Below, one piece after another: positions 55,499-64,000 of a stretch of DNA of 64,000 nucleotides. The position numbers and the translations under genes were made by a program. Every line of letters starts with the position of its first letter. The first letter of the stretch is position 1. The notes under the pieces are model-generated. The model did no database searches. It had not been told where the DNA came from and was given only the letters and a program-made list of their open reading frames with translations. Source of the DNA: Citrobacter amalonaticus (GTDB lineage: Bacteria; Pseudomonadota; Gammaproteobacteria; Enterobacterales; Enterobacteriaceae); assembly GCF_018252635.1 (NCBI RefSeq), contig NZ_JAGTXM010000004.1:496001-560000 (forward strand), read 5' to 3'.

Positions 55499-56950
55499 TT
55501 ATGCCAGATCGCTTTCAGCGAAGATGGCCTTGTCTGTTCGCCGGTCGCTGGTACGATTACGGCCTTCTTTCTTCGAACGGTAAAGACACTCGTCCGCTTC
55601 AACTAACAATTTGTTGAACACCTCTGTCAGCAAATGGGCGCCAATACTGCCATTACCAAGGCCAATGCTCACTGTCAGATAGATGTTCTGCTGGTTCCAG
55701 GTGAAGGGCTCATGAGCGACAGCGTGGCGAATATTTTCCGCCAGCTGCATACCCTCTTCGGGATGCTTTGAGGGAACCACAACGGCAAACTCTTCCCCTC
55801 CCATACGCGCCACCAGTCCCCGGTCGCCGATAATCTGCTGAATACGCTGCGCAAATACGCTAAGCACCCGATCGCCACATTCATGACCGAAATTGTCATT
55901 AATGCTCTTGAAATAGTCGATATCCAGCAGCATAACGGTAATATGCTGCGAGTGCGGATACGCCTGACGCTTCAGCGCTTCATAGAGTCCGGAACGTGAA
56001 TAGACATGGGTGAGAAAATCGAAATCGGCGCGCAGTGAAACCTGCTTCATCAAGGAATTAATCGCCGCCACGCTGACCGAAACCATAATGGGGCAAATCG
56101 CCATCGTGGCAATTCCCAGTCGCGCAGAGAACATCTGCGGCGTCGATAGCGGTGACGCCACCGCGATATTGATAATCGAATTTGCCACCAGCACAATTTC
56201 AACGGCGCCGGTAATAAAGGTCAGCAGACAGGTAACCTGCGGGGTATAGCGCACCGCGCACCAGATTAGCGCCGGCAGCGGAAAGGCCAGGCTTCCGGCT
56301 CCCCCAATAATGACCGAGGCCAGTACCGAGATAATTAACGCCGCCACTGGCATTAGCTGTTCAGCCCTGAAGCGTTTTACCGCACCCGGTATACCCAGCG
56401 TCAACATACAGGGCACAATCAGCACCCCGGTCGAGAATTGTTCACTAAACCAGTCAGCCACCAGTGGCCAGAATGACAGTCGATCGATGCCAACAGAACC
56501 CATCGCGCCAATTATTGCGCAGAACAGCGCCGCAATCAGACAGTAATTAAATAACCGTAACGCACTGATGGGCTCGTATTTATTTTTCCCCAGTCGTTTA
56601 TCGCGGATCACCAACTGAGCGACAATTACGATAAAAACCATGTTGGAAAGATTAATGACTAACGACGCCGAGCCCCACTCGGTGGTGATCGCATCATAGC
56701 CCAGCATTGCAACGTAGCTGACGGCATAATAATGCAGTTTATTTAGCCAGACATAGCGCGCAAAAACCCCGGCAATCACGCCGTTGAGCGGCCAGAACAG
56801 AGAAAGTTCATGCACCAGACGCAGTTCCGCACCAATAAAGTAAAACAGTGTCGTTAACGCGAAAATAGCGCTGGCATTACGCAGTGGATGACCTTCCTGA
56901 AACAACCGGAAAGGAGGGATACGGAGTGCGTGCATTAAATATCTATCCAT
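55499..56950 (-). CDS. dgcF: Membrane-bound diguanylate cyclase DgcF (YneF)
   Basis: A 483-residue protein with an N-terminal MASE1-type membrane sensor (about eight helices to residue 300) and a C-terminal GGDEF domain (about 320-470). The active site reads GGEEF (VARMGGEEFAVVV), compatible with c-di-GMP synthesis; no RxxD inhibitory site is evident just upstream. Ends with a basic tail. It lies in the E. coli order uxaB-dgcF-yneG-glsB. The start is uncertain; an ATG 15 bp downstream (MHALRIPPF) is an alternative. Confidence 0.9.
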   Translation of the reverse strand: MDRYLMHALRIPPFRLFQEGHPLRNASAIFALTTLFYFIGAELRLVHELSLFWPLNGVIAGVFARYVWLNKLHYYAVSYVAMLGYDAITTEWGSASLVINLSNMVFIVIVAQLVIRDKRLGKNKYEPISALRLFNYCLIAALFCAIIGAMGSVGIDRLSFWPLVADWFSEQFSTGVLIVPCMLTLGIPGAVKRFRAEQLMPVAALIISVLASVIIGGAGSLAFPLPALIWCAVRYTPQVTCLLTFITGAVEIVLVANSIINIAVASPLSTPQMFSARLGIATMAICPIMVSVSVAAINSLMKQVSLRADFDFLTHVYSRSGLYEALKRQAYPHSQHITVMLLDIDYFKSINDNFGHECGDRVLSVFAQRIQQIIGDRGLVARMGGEEFAVVVPSKHPEEGMQLAENIRHAVAHEPFTWNQQNIYLTVSIGLGNGSIGAHLLTEVFNKLLVEADECLYRSKKEGRNRTSDRRTDKAIFAESDLA

Positions 56951-57118
56951 ATAATTGCCGTCGGCAATTATCTCTGCTTATGGGTTATAATATTAAAGAG
57001 AATAGCATGATTTATTCTCAAAGATAGCAGTGCTCCCGCCGCGTTAACATTTTTATTTGTTAAATCCAACAGCAATAAACCCTGCTTATTTTAAGGGATT
57101 AACGTAACCGTTTAATTA

Positions 57119-57478
57119 TTACAGTTTATTCATTTGGATCACCAACCAGTGATGGATAACAGCGACCACATACTGTTGTTGCTCATCGCTTAACGGCTGA
57201 CCCTGAGCGATATTATGCCATTTGGCAAGACAGCCGCGGCAGCAGGTCGCCGTGGCATGTTGAGCGATAAAGACAGGATGACCGCGCATCGGCGTTTGTT
57301 TGCCGTCATTGACCGGTAGGGCTGGAGCAAGTCGCTTTGCCACAAAATCCGCAGCATGCCTGTCAATCACCTCTGCCCCTTTGTCCCAGCAATACTGTCT
57401 CTCTTTCGTACCCAGACGAAAACGGGAGCGAAACGGCGAACGAGACAGTCGGGCAAAAAGCGGATCAAACCTGTTCAT
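57119..57478 (-). CDS. yneG: DUF4186 domain protein YneG
   Basis: A 119-residue basic protein with conserved HxxxFVAKRLAPA, KQTPMRGHPVFIAQHATATCCRGCLAKWH and QQYVVAVIHHWL segments; the CCRGC cysteines and histidines could bind a metal. It is the same length as E. coli YneG, function unknown. Its ATG overlaps the glsB stop by one base (TGATG), so the two are translationally coupled. Confidence 0.92.
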   Translation of the reverse strand: MNRFDPLFARLSRSPFRSRFRLGTKERQYCWDKGAEVIDRHAADFVAKRLAPALPVNDGKQTPMRGHPVFIAQHATATCCRGCLAKWHNIAQGQPLSDEQQQYVVAVIHHWLVIQMNKL

Positions 57479-58404
57479 CAGTAAACTGAGCGTCCTAATC
57501 GTTGGGTAAGCTGTTCCAGGGCGGCGATACCCGCCAGCGAATTACCGGTCGGATCCAGTTCCGGGCTCCACACGGCAATCGCCATCTCATGCGGCACTAT
57601 CGCCACAATTCCCCCACCCACGCCTGATTTTGCGGGCAGGCCGACGCGCCACGCAAATTCCCCGGCGTTCTGATACATACCGCTGGTCGCCATCAATGCA
57701 TTAATCTGTCGCGCCTGCAGCGGCGTTACCACGGGTTCATCAAGATGAAACGCTTTCCCCTGGTTCGCCAGAAAGACAAACGTCTTCGCCAGTTCCACAC
57801 AGCTCATTTTCAGCGCACAGTAATGAAAATAGTTTTGCAGAACCGTCGTAACATCATGATGAAAATTGCCGAATGATTTCATCAGCCAGGCAATAGCGGC
57901 ATTGCGGGCGGAATGCTCGAACTCCGAACGGGCTACCACGGCATCATAAGCAATATCTGGCACGCCGCTCAGTGCGCGAACCACTTCCAGCATACGCTGA
58001 CGCGGTGCACTGAGTCGCCCCTGTAACATATCGCAGACGACCAGCGCCCCGGCATTAATAAACGGATTACGTGGAATACCGTACTCCATTTCTAACTGCA
58101 CCAGCGAATTAAACGGCGAACCGGACGGATCTTTCCCCACCCGTTGCCAGATCTCATCCTCTGAATAGTGGCGCATCGCCACCACCAGACTAAGCACCTT
58201 TGAAATCGACTGAATGGAGAAGCGTTCAGTCGCATCCCCGGCCTGCCAGAGCTGACCGTCTACCGTGCAAATCGCAATACCCAGACGGGAACCCTCAACC
58301 GAGGCCAGTGCAGGAATATAATCCGCCACCTTGCCCTGACCAATCAGCGGGCGAACCTCCGCCAGAATGGTCTCTAAAATTGAATTGTCCAGGGTGATTG
58401 CCAC
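57478..58404 (-). CDS. glsB: Glutaminase GlsB (YneH)
   Basis: A 308-residue serine-dependent glutaminase that hydrolyses glutamine to glutamate and ammonia. The catalytic SxxK motif is Ser66-Lys69 ([13 protein letters not shown]), and the [12 protein letters not shown] segment near residue 260 belongs to the same beta-lactamase-like active site. Same length as E. coli YneH. Coupled to yneG. Confidence 0.95.
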   Translation of the reverse strand: MAITLDNSILETILAEVRPLIGQGKVADYIPALASVEGSRLGIAICTVDGQLWQAGDATERFSIQSISKVLSLVVAMRHYSEDEIWQRVGKDPSGSPFNSLVQLEMEYGIPRNPFINAGALVVCDMLQGRLSAPRQRMLEVVRALSGVPDIAYDAVVARSEFEHSARNAAIAWLMKSFGNFHHDVTTVLQNYFHYCALKMSCVELAKTFVFLANQGKAFHLDEPVVTPLQARQINALMATSGMYQNAGEFAWRVGLPAKSGVGGGIVAIVPHEMAIAVWSPELDPTGNSLAGIAALEQLTQRLGRSVY

Positions 58405-58466
58405 ACCACGCTCCTTGCCTGCCGGTCTGAAAAGGGCTGCGAGTATAGCAGAGCGGAATACTCACG

Positions 58467-60056
58467 TCAGGCCGGAAGTCGGAATCTCGCCACGGCGTGA
58501 ATCAACTGGTGAGATTCATTATGCAACTGCTGCGAGGAGGCCGATGCCGTGTCTACCAGTTCGCGGGTATCGCGGGCAACCAGGTTCAGCACCTGTAGCT
58601 GACGCGTCATCTGATGGATCCGGGTTCCCTGATGCAACGTCGCGGCTGAAATATCATTCAGCGAGGCTCCCAGATTTTCCACCAGCGCGATAACCTGCTG
58701 TAAATTCTCTTCCAGCCGTGTCACCGCGCTCGACCCTTCTTCAATCCCCTGTAAGGAGTGATAGATCAGCGCCTGAATATCCTGCGTGGACTGACTGCTC
58801 TTACGTGCCAACAGTCCCACCTCTCGGGCCACCACCGCAAAGCCGCGTCCCTGCTCGCCAGCATGGGCAGCTTCAATAGCCGCGTTCAGCGCCAGAATGT
58901 TAGTCTGGAAGGCGACGTTATCAATCAGCGCAATAATCCCGCGCATCTCCGCCGAGCGCGTCACAATCGCCTGCATTGAACGATTCACGGTATCCATCAT
59001 TCGGTCACCGCCAGCCGCAATGGCGCGGGCTTCCGCCGCCCGCTGATTCGCCAGTTGGGCAAACCCGCTGTTATCTTCAACGTGCGTTTCCAGCACAGAA
59101 ATGTGCGAGGTGACGTTATTTAACTCTTCGTTCTGTTTCGCCGACTGCTGATACAGGCGCGTATTGTTCTGCGCGAGCCTTTCGATATTGTCGGCCATCG
59201 CCGTCGTTGCCTCACTGACCTGCTGGACCAGCTCACGTAACCCCTGCTGCATCGCGCCAATACGCACGTGAAGTTGTGACACTTCCCGACTGGAGCCGGG
59301 TACGACGGGAAGCGGTTGTGAGAGATCGCCCGCCGCCAGAATATCGATATGCGCAATCAGCCGACGTAGCGGAGAAATTACCCAGCGCGACATTCCCCAC
59401 CAGACCGCAACTGCAATGACCAGCAGCATCACCGGAAGTAGCAGGAACAGATGCTGGAGATCGAGTAGATGATCCAGCAGTTGCTGTCGTCCGCTTTCTC
59501 GCGCCTGTGCATTAACCTTTTGCACTCTGGCATAGTTATCATTGAAGTCGGACTGAAACGCCTGAATGGGCACGGCAAAGAACGCATCGATCGACTGCGT
59601 CTGGCTTAGCCCTGTCACCTGTTCCTGGATACCACCACTGAAGCGCAGATAACTGTCGACCAGCCCTTCGTCCGCCTGCGGGTTCATCTCGCGCCATGCC
59701 TGCCACGCCACACCAGACTGGGTTAACGCCTGCCGGGCTTCGTCGATCAACGGCTGCCAACTGCCTTCAGAACCCGTAGCGGCGTCCTGCATAAAGTAGA
59801 CTCCCGCCCGGTTGAGCAGATCGCTCGCCGTCAGAAGCGCAATCCGCGCCTCTTCGACTGTTGTCTGCTGACGCAACGCCTGCTGGTTACGCTGTTCATT
59901 TTCCCGGGCCTGGCTAACCGAAATCGACAGCATCAGTGACGACGTCATTTGCAGCACGGAAAACAGCGCGATAATGCAAAAGATCCCGGTCAACAGGCCA
60001 AACTGCTGAGGCAGAAAACGGCGCGCAAGGTGACGTAAAGTTTGAGTTAAGTTCAT
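58467..60056 (-). CDS. Methyl-accepting chemotaxis protein with four-helix-bundle sensor
   Basis: A 529-residue Tar/Tsr-type receptor: TM1 about residues 19-42, a periplasmic helical domain to about 190 (TarH-like), TM2 about 193-215, HAMP, and a cytoplasmic signalling hairpin with the tip [34 protein letters not shown]. The C-terminus ends VARFRLPA without a CheR-binding pentapeptide, and the hairpin carries unusual substitutions (EDNSGFAQLANQRAAEARAIAAGGDRMM). The Tar/Trg ligand-binding arginine pattern is not obvious. It is inserted between glsB and sad relative to E. coli K-12. The ATG at 60056 is used; a longer frame from 60110 lacks a typical start. Confidence 0.9.
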   Translation of the reverse strand: MNLTQTLRHLARRFLPQQFGLLTGIFCIIALFSVLQMTSSLMLSISVSQARENEQRNQQALRQQTTVEEARIALLTASDLLNRAGVYFMQDAATGSEGSWQPLIDEARQALTQSGVAWQAWREMNPQADEGLVDSYLRFSGGIQEQVTGLSQTQSIDAFFAVPIQAFQSDFNDNYARVQKVNAQARESGRQQLLDHLLDLQHLFLLLPVMLLVIAVAVWWGMSRWVISPLRRLIAHIDILAAGDLSQPLPVVPGSSREVSQLHVRIGAMQQGLRELVQQVSEATTAMADNIERLAQNNTRLYQQSAKQNEELNNVTSHISVLETHVEDNSGFAQLANQRAAEARAIAAGGDRMMDTVNRSMQAIVTRSAEMRGIIALIDNVAFQTNILALNAAIEAAHAGEQGRGFAVVAREVGLLARKSSQSTQDIQALIYHSLQGIEEGSSAVTRLEENLQQVIALVENLGASLNDISAATLHQGTRIHQMTRQLQVLNLVARDTRELVDTASASSQQLHNESHQLIHAVARFRLPA

Positions 60057-60155
60057 AATATTCTTCAGTATCAACACGTTAAACGCGAGTCTACGAAGCG
60101 TAAATGACAAAACTATGGCAGAATTGTGACAAGGCGCGCCGCAGCGCCAGAAAGA

Positions 60156-61544
60156 TTAGCGTCGATTCTTCCAGACCGTCTGCACATTACAGAATTCATG
60201 CAGACCAAAATGCGAAAGTTCACGCCCAAAACCGCTCTTCTTCACCCCACCAAACGCTACCCGGGCATCGCTGGCGCTAAAACCATTGATAAAGACACCG
60301 CCGCATTCCAGACGCGCCGCCATCTCCAGTGCCAGGGCTTCATCAGCGGTAAAAAGGGTTGCCGACAGACCAAAGTCACTGCAATTCGCCAGTTCCAGCG
60401 CATGTTCAGCACTCTTCGCCACAGCGATCGCCGCAACCGGCCCGAAAAGTTCTTCGCGAAATGCGGTCATCTCTGGAGTCACGTTCGTCAACACGGTGGC
60501 CGGATAATAGTTCCCGCCAATGGAAGGCTTCTCACCGCCAAGCAATAGCTGAGCGCCCTCGGCAATCGTAGCCTGCACCTGCTGATGCAACTCGTCGCGC
60601 AGGTCAGCTCGCGCCATCGGTCCGAGTTCGGTCTCCTCCGCCAGCGGATCGCCCTGCTTCAACGCGCCTGCCGCCGCCACAAAGCGCTCGATAAAGCATT
60701 CTGCGATCCCCTCTTCAAGGATAAAGCGTTTCGCCGCCGCGCAAACCTGCCCGCTATTCTGATAGCGTCCGGCCACTGCCGCCCTCACCGCCAAATCCAA
60801 ATCCGCATCGTTAAGGACAATAAACGGATCGGAACCCCCCAGTTCCAGCACACATTTTTTCAGCGCCGCACCGGCCTGAGCGCCAATAGCCGCCCCGGCA
60901 CGGACGCTACCGGTCACCGTCACGGCCGCAATGCGCGCATCGTTAATCAACATGCTGACGCCCTGATTATCCGCATTCAGCCAGCCGTAGACGCCAGCGG
61001 GGATCGCTGCGTCGGCAAAGACCTGGCTTATAAGTTGCGCACAGCCAATGACGTTGGGCGCAGGCTTAAGCAGATACCCATTCCCGGCCAGTAAAATCGG
61101 CACCGCGCCACGCAGCACCTGCCACAGCGGAAAGTTCCACGGCATGACCGCCAGAATGGTCCCTAACGGACGATACTCAATCACCGCCTGGGCGTTTTCC
61201 ACCTGTGTCGGTTCGACTTCCAGCATCGCCGGGCCGTGTTCGGCATACCAGTCACACAGCGCCGCCGATTTGGCGACTTCCGCACGTGACTGTTTAATCG
61301 GTTTGCCCATCTCGCGGGTAATGCACTGCGCCATCTCTTCGCCACGCAGGCGCAAGGCGTGGCCGATGTCGCGTAATTTCTGCGCCCGATATGCCACCGA
61401 AGTTTGCTTCCAGCCGTGATATCCCGCAGCCGCAAGCCCTAGCGCCAGCTCGATCTCCTGAGCCGCCGCCCACGGCAGCGCAGAAAGGTGTTCGCCATTG
61501 TAAGGGTTGATGGAAATGGCATGGGTTGCCGATGAAATCGTCAT
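60156..61544 (-). CDS. sad: Succinate semialdehyde dehydrogenase Sad (YneI)
   Basis: A 462-residue aldehyde dehydrogenase, the length of E. coli Sad, which oxidises succinate semialdehyde to succinate with NAD(P)+. The nucleophile is Cys268 in SGQVCAAAKRF, and the general-base glutamate lies in LELGGSDPF. SD GGAGAG precedes the ATG. It is divergent from ptrR, its known regulator in E. coli. Confidence 0.95.
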   Translation of the reverse strand: MTISSATHAISINPYNGEHLSALPWAAAQEIELALGLAAAGYHGWKQTSVAYRAQKLRDIGHALRLRGEEMAQCITREMGKPIKQSRAEVAKSAALCDWYAEHGPAMLEVEPTQVENAQAVIEYRPLGTILAVMPWNFPLWQVLRGAVPILLAGNGYLLKPAPNVIGCAQLISQVFADAAIPAGVYGWLNADNQGVSMLINDARIAAVTVTGSVRAGAAIGAQAGAALKKCVLELGGSDPFIVLNDADLDLAVRAAVAGRYQNSGQVCAAAKRFILEEGIAECFIERFVAAAGALKQGDPLAEETELGPMARADLRDELHQQVQATIAEGAQLLLGGEKPSIGGNYYPATVLTNVTPEMTAFREELFGPVAAIAVAKSAEHALELANCSDFGLSATLFTADEALALEMAARLECGGVFINGFSASDARVAFGGVKKSGFGRELSHFGLHEFCNVQTVWKNRR

Positions 61545-61643
61545 ACAGTCTCTCCGTCGTTCCAGATGTCATCATCATGGACGCGTTTACTCTTTCCTGA
61601 AAATGAATAATATTAACCAGGTTATTCACAAAGAGAGAAAATC

Positions 61644-62504
61644 ATGGATCTGACCCAACTGGAGATGTTTAACGCGGTCGCCGAAACGGGCAGTATCACC
61701 CAGGCAGCGGCGAAGGTGCATCGTGTTCCTTCCAATCTCACCACCCGTATTCGCCAACTGGAGGCCGATCTTGGTGTCGATCTGTTCATACGTGAGAACC
61801 AGCGTCTGCGGCTTTCCCCGGCCGGGCATAACTTTCTGCGCTACAGTCAGCAGATCCTCGCGCTGGTTGACGAGGCGCGCATGGTCGTCGCGGGCGATGA
61901 ACCCCAGGGACTCTTTGCGCTGGGCGCGCTGGAGAGCACGGCCGCTGTGCGCATACCGGCCACGCTTGCCCGCTACAATCAGCGATACCCCAAAATCCAG
62001 TTCTCTCTGGCGACTGGCCCCTCTGGCAACATGCTGGATGGCGTGCTTGAAGGTCATCTCAATGCTGCCTTTGTGGACGGACCGATTACCCACCCCGGTC
62101 TTGAAGGGATGCCGGTGTATCAGGAAGAGATGATGGTGGTCACGCCGCGAGGTCATGCGCCGGTGACATGTGCCAGCGAGGTCAACGGTAGTAACATTTA
62201 CGCCTTTCGCGCCAACTGTTCCTATCGTCGCCATTTCGAAAGCTGGTTTCATGCCGACCGGGCAATGCCGGGCACGATCCACGAAATGGAGTCCTATCAT
62301 GGCATGCTGGCTTGTGTGATTGCCGGTGCCGGTATCGCGCTGATCCCCCGTTCGATGCTGGAAAGTATGCCTGGACATCAGCAGGTGGACGCCTGGCCGC
62401 TGGCCGGGAACTGGCGCTGGCTAACGACCTGGCTGGTCTGGCGGCGCGGCGCGAAGATGCGGCAACTGGAAGCGTTCATTGAACTGTTGACGGAACAGGG
62501 CTAA
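61644..62504 (+). CDS. ptrR: LysR-family regulator PtrR (YneJ)
   Basis: A 286-residue LysR regulator with the N-terminal HTH ([31 protein letters not shown]) and a standard effector domain. In E. coli the homologue, adjacent to and divergent from sad, regulates putrescine/GABA-related genes including sad. The arrangement is preserved, with a shared promoter region of about 100 bp. Confidence 0.92.
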   Translation: MDLTQLEMFNAVAETGSITQAAAKVHRVPSNLTTRIRQLEADLGVDLFIRENQRLRLSPAGHNFLRYSQQILALVDEARMVVAGDEPQGLFALGALESTAAVRIPATLARYNQRYPKIQFSLATGPSGNMLDGVLEGHLNAAFVDGPITHPGLEGMPVYQEEMMVVTPRGHAPVTCASEVNGSNIYAFRANCSYRRHFESWFHADRAMPGTIHEMESYHGMLACVIAGAGIALIPRSMLESMPGHQQVDAWPLAGNWRWLTTWLVWRRGAKMRQLEAFIELLTEQG

Positions 62505-62597
62505 AAACGAGATCTGAATCACAAAACGGTTGTCTTTTCATCAGTAAACGTTTTAAGATCTCATCCTCTCCTTTTCGCAACGAACCGATTCATTTTT

Positions 62598-63794
62598 ATG
62601 ACAACTCAAACGGTTTCCCGCAAAGTCGCGTGGTTACGGGTCGTTACGCTGGCTATTGCTGCGTTTATTTTCAATACCACCGAATTTGTCCCCGTGGGAC
62701 TGCTTTCCGACATCGCACAGAGTTTTGCAATGCAGACCGCACAGGTCGGGATCATGCTGACAATCTACGCCTGGGTTGTCGCGCTGCTGTCTCTGCCGTT
62801 CATGTTGCTAACGAGTCAGGTTGAGCGGCGTAAGCTGCTAATTTGCCTGTTTGTGCTGTTTATCGCCAGCCATGTGCTCTCGTTTCTGGCGTGGAATTTC
62901 ACCGTGCTGGTGATAAGCCGCATCGGGATTGCCTTTGCCCACGCAATCTTCTGGTCGATAACCGCCTCACTGGCGATCCGCCTTGCCCCGGCAGGCAAAC
63001 GCGCTCAGGCGTTAAGTTTACTCGCCACCGGAACGGCGCTGGCGATGGTGCTGGGCTTACCGCTCGGTCGTATTGTTGGTCAGTATTTTGGCTGGCGAAC
63101 GACCTTCTTCGCCATCGGGATGGGGGCACTAATTACCCTGATTTGCCTGATCAAGCTGCTGCCGACGTTGCCAAGTGAACACTCCGGCTCGCTGAAAAGT
63201 CTGCCGTTGCTGTTCCGCCGCCCGGCGCTGATGTGCCTCTATCTGTTGACGGTGGTCGTGGTGACAGCGCACTACACCGCCTACAGCTATATCGAACCGT
63301 TTGTGCAAACTGTTGCCGGGCTGAGCGCGAACTTCGCCACAGTACTGTTACTGATTCTGGGCGGCGCGGGTATTATCGGCAGTATTATTTTTGGTAAGCT
63401 CGGCAATCGCCACGCGTCGGCGCTCATCAGCGGCGCCATCTCGCTGCTGCTGGTCTGTCTGGTGCTGCTGTTTCCTGCCGCTGACAGTGAATCTCATCTG
63501 GCTGTCCTGAGTATTTTCTGGGGGATTGCCATCATGGTGATTGGCCTCGGGATGCAGGTGAAAGTGCTGGCGCTGGCCCCGGACGCCACGGATGTGGCGA
63601 TGGCGCTGTTTTCCGGTATTTTCAATATTGGCATTGGCGCGGGTGCGCTGGTAGGAAATCAGGTGAGTCTGCACTGGTCAATGTCAACGATTGGCTATGT
63701 GGGCGCCGTCCCGGCCCTTGCCGCGCTTATCTGGTCGGTCATCATCTTCCGCAAATGGCCGGTCTCACTGGAAGAGCAGCCACAGCATTCCTGA
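62598..63794 (+). CDS. sotB: Sugar efflux transporter SotB (YdeA)
   Basis: A 398-residue, 12-helix MFS transporter (DHA1 type) matching E. coli SotB in length and sequence ([17 protein letters not shown] in helix 1). It exports arabinose and other sugars, limiting induction by sugars such as arabinose or IPTG. It is followed by a strong terminator and convergent with marC, as in E. coli. The start lacks a strong ribosome-binding site. Confidence 0.95.
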   Translation: MTTQTVSRKVAWLRVVTLAIAAFIFNTTEFVPVGLLSDIAQSFAMQTAQVGIMLTIYAWVVALLSLPFMLLTSQVERRKLLICLFVLFIASHVLSFLAWNFTVLVISRIGIAFAHAIFWSITASLAIRLAPAGKRAQALSLLATGTALAMVLGLPLGRIVGQYFGWRTTFFAIGMGALITLICLIKLLPTLPSEHSGSLKSLPLLFRRPALMCLYLLTVVVVTAHYTAYSYIEPFVQTVAGLSANFATVLLLILGGAGIIGSIIFGKLGNRHASALISGAISLLLVCLVLLFPAADSESHLAVLSIFWGIAIMVIGLGMQVKVLALAPDATDVAMALFSGIFNIGIGAGALVGNQVSLHWSMSTIGYVGAVPALAALIWSVIIFRKWPVSLEEQPQHS

Positions 63795-63799
63795 CAGGA

Positions 63800-63828
63800 A
63801 GCCCGGTCATCCCGACCGGGCTTTTTTT
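63800..63828 (+). terminator. Rho-independent terminator of sotB
   Basis: A 9-bp stem AGCCCGGTC/GACCGGGCT (63800-63808, 63814-63822) with a 5-nt loop is followed by seven Ts, just after the sotB stop and before the convergent marC stop. Confidence 0.9.
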
Positions 63829-63829
63829 A

Positions 63830-64000
63830 TCAGTAGGTTTTTATAATTTCCAGCACACCGTTAATAATGAACTGCACGCCCATACAGACCAACAAAAAGC
63901 CCATCAGGCGAGATATCGCTTCAATGCCGCCCTTGCCCACCAGCCGCATAATCGCCCCGGAACTGCGCAGGCATCCCCACAGGATCACCGCCACCAGGGC
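63830..64000 (-). CDS. marC: MarC-family inner-membrane protein, C-terminal part (cut by window edge)
   Basis: The last 56 codons and stop of a minus-strand frame run off the right edge. The visible sequence ([21 protein letters not shown]...[24 protein letters not shown]...IIKTY) is nearly identical to the C-terminus of E. coli MarC, a polytopic inner-membrane protein divergent from marRAB. Despite its name it has no established role in antibiotic resistance. marRAB would lie beyond the window. Confidence 0.95.
   Translation of the reverse strand, partial: ALVAVILWGCLRSSGAIMRLVGKGGIEAISRLMGFLLVCMGVQFIINGVLEIIKTY

Noticed and set aside
1-64000. Prophage, integrative element or CRISPR array
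   Set aside because: No integrase, transposase, phage structural gene, tRNA-flanking repeat or regularly spaced repeat array was seen; the accessory blocks lie directly between backbone genes.

Overview
This 64 kb window is chromosomal DNA of an enterobacterium in the Escherichia/Salmonella/Citrobacter group, most likely Citrobacter or a close relative (inference). It keeps the backbone order known from the E. coli terminus: maeA-sra-bdm-osmC, ddpXABCDF, dosCP, digH, then tam, yneE, uxaB, dgcF-yneG-glsB, sad-ptrR, sotB and marC. A perfect copy of the E. coli chromosome-dimer resolution site dif lies at 40311-40338. FtsK-orienting (KOPS) octamers that I could find switch strand across it, so the window straddles the replication terminus. 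No rRNA, tRNA, insertion sequence, integrase or CRISPR array was seen.

Layout, left to right. (1) 1-4.4 kb: the start of a HigB-type toxin gene at the edge, an ABC-F ATPase with a short upstream ORF and alternative RNA pairings in its leader, and maeA and sra. (2) 4.4-5.4 kb: bdm and osmC. (3) 5.5-12.2 kb: an accessory operon for 3-hydroxybutyrate/acetoacetate use (CoA transferase A and B, thiolase, 3-hydroxyacyl-CoA dehydrogenase, GntP-family permease, 3-hydroxybutyrate dehydrogenase) with a divergent LysR regulator. (4) 12.3-19.2 kb: the D-Ala-D-Ala dipeptide operon headed by an RpiR/SIS regulator. (5) 19.5-29.0 kb: hdeB, a Cache-type chemoreceptor, the oxygen-sensing c-di-GMP pair dosC-dosP, a DUF2235 hydrolase and the lipoprotein digH. 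(6) 29.3-38.7 kb: a chaperone-usher fimbrial operon in the pap/mrp-type gene order, ending in an unexpected PglL/WaaL-like polytopic ligase. (7) 38.8-40.7 kb: a HipA-family kinase gene and dif. (8) 40.7-47.1 kb: a DJ-1/PfpI protein and a sugar-acid cluster (GntR regulator, IdnD-like and IdnO-like dehydrogenases, MFS transporter, ManD-type dehydratase) with three matching candidate operators. (9) 47.2-52 kb: a VOC protein, tam, a CaiF/GrlA-type regulator and an autotransporter adhesin. (10) 52.2-64 kb: backbone genes with an extra GNAT gene and a second chemoreceptor.

The accessory blocks sit between conserved backbone genes. They add surface adhesins, two chemoreceptors and carbon-source pathways (ketone bodies, L-idonate/L-gulonate-type acids, peptidoglycan-derived D-Ala-D-Ala). 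The items most worth following up are the ABC-F leader, the fimbrial operon ending in an oligosaccharyltransferase-like gene, the three-operator GntR regulon, the terminator behind the major pilin gene, and a small ORF with a strong ribosome-binding site upstream of dosC.
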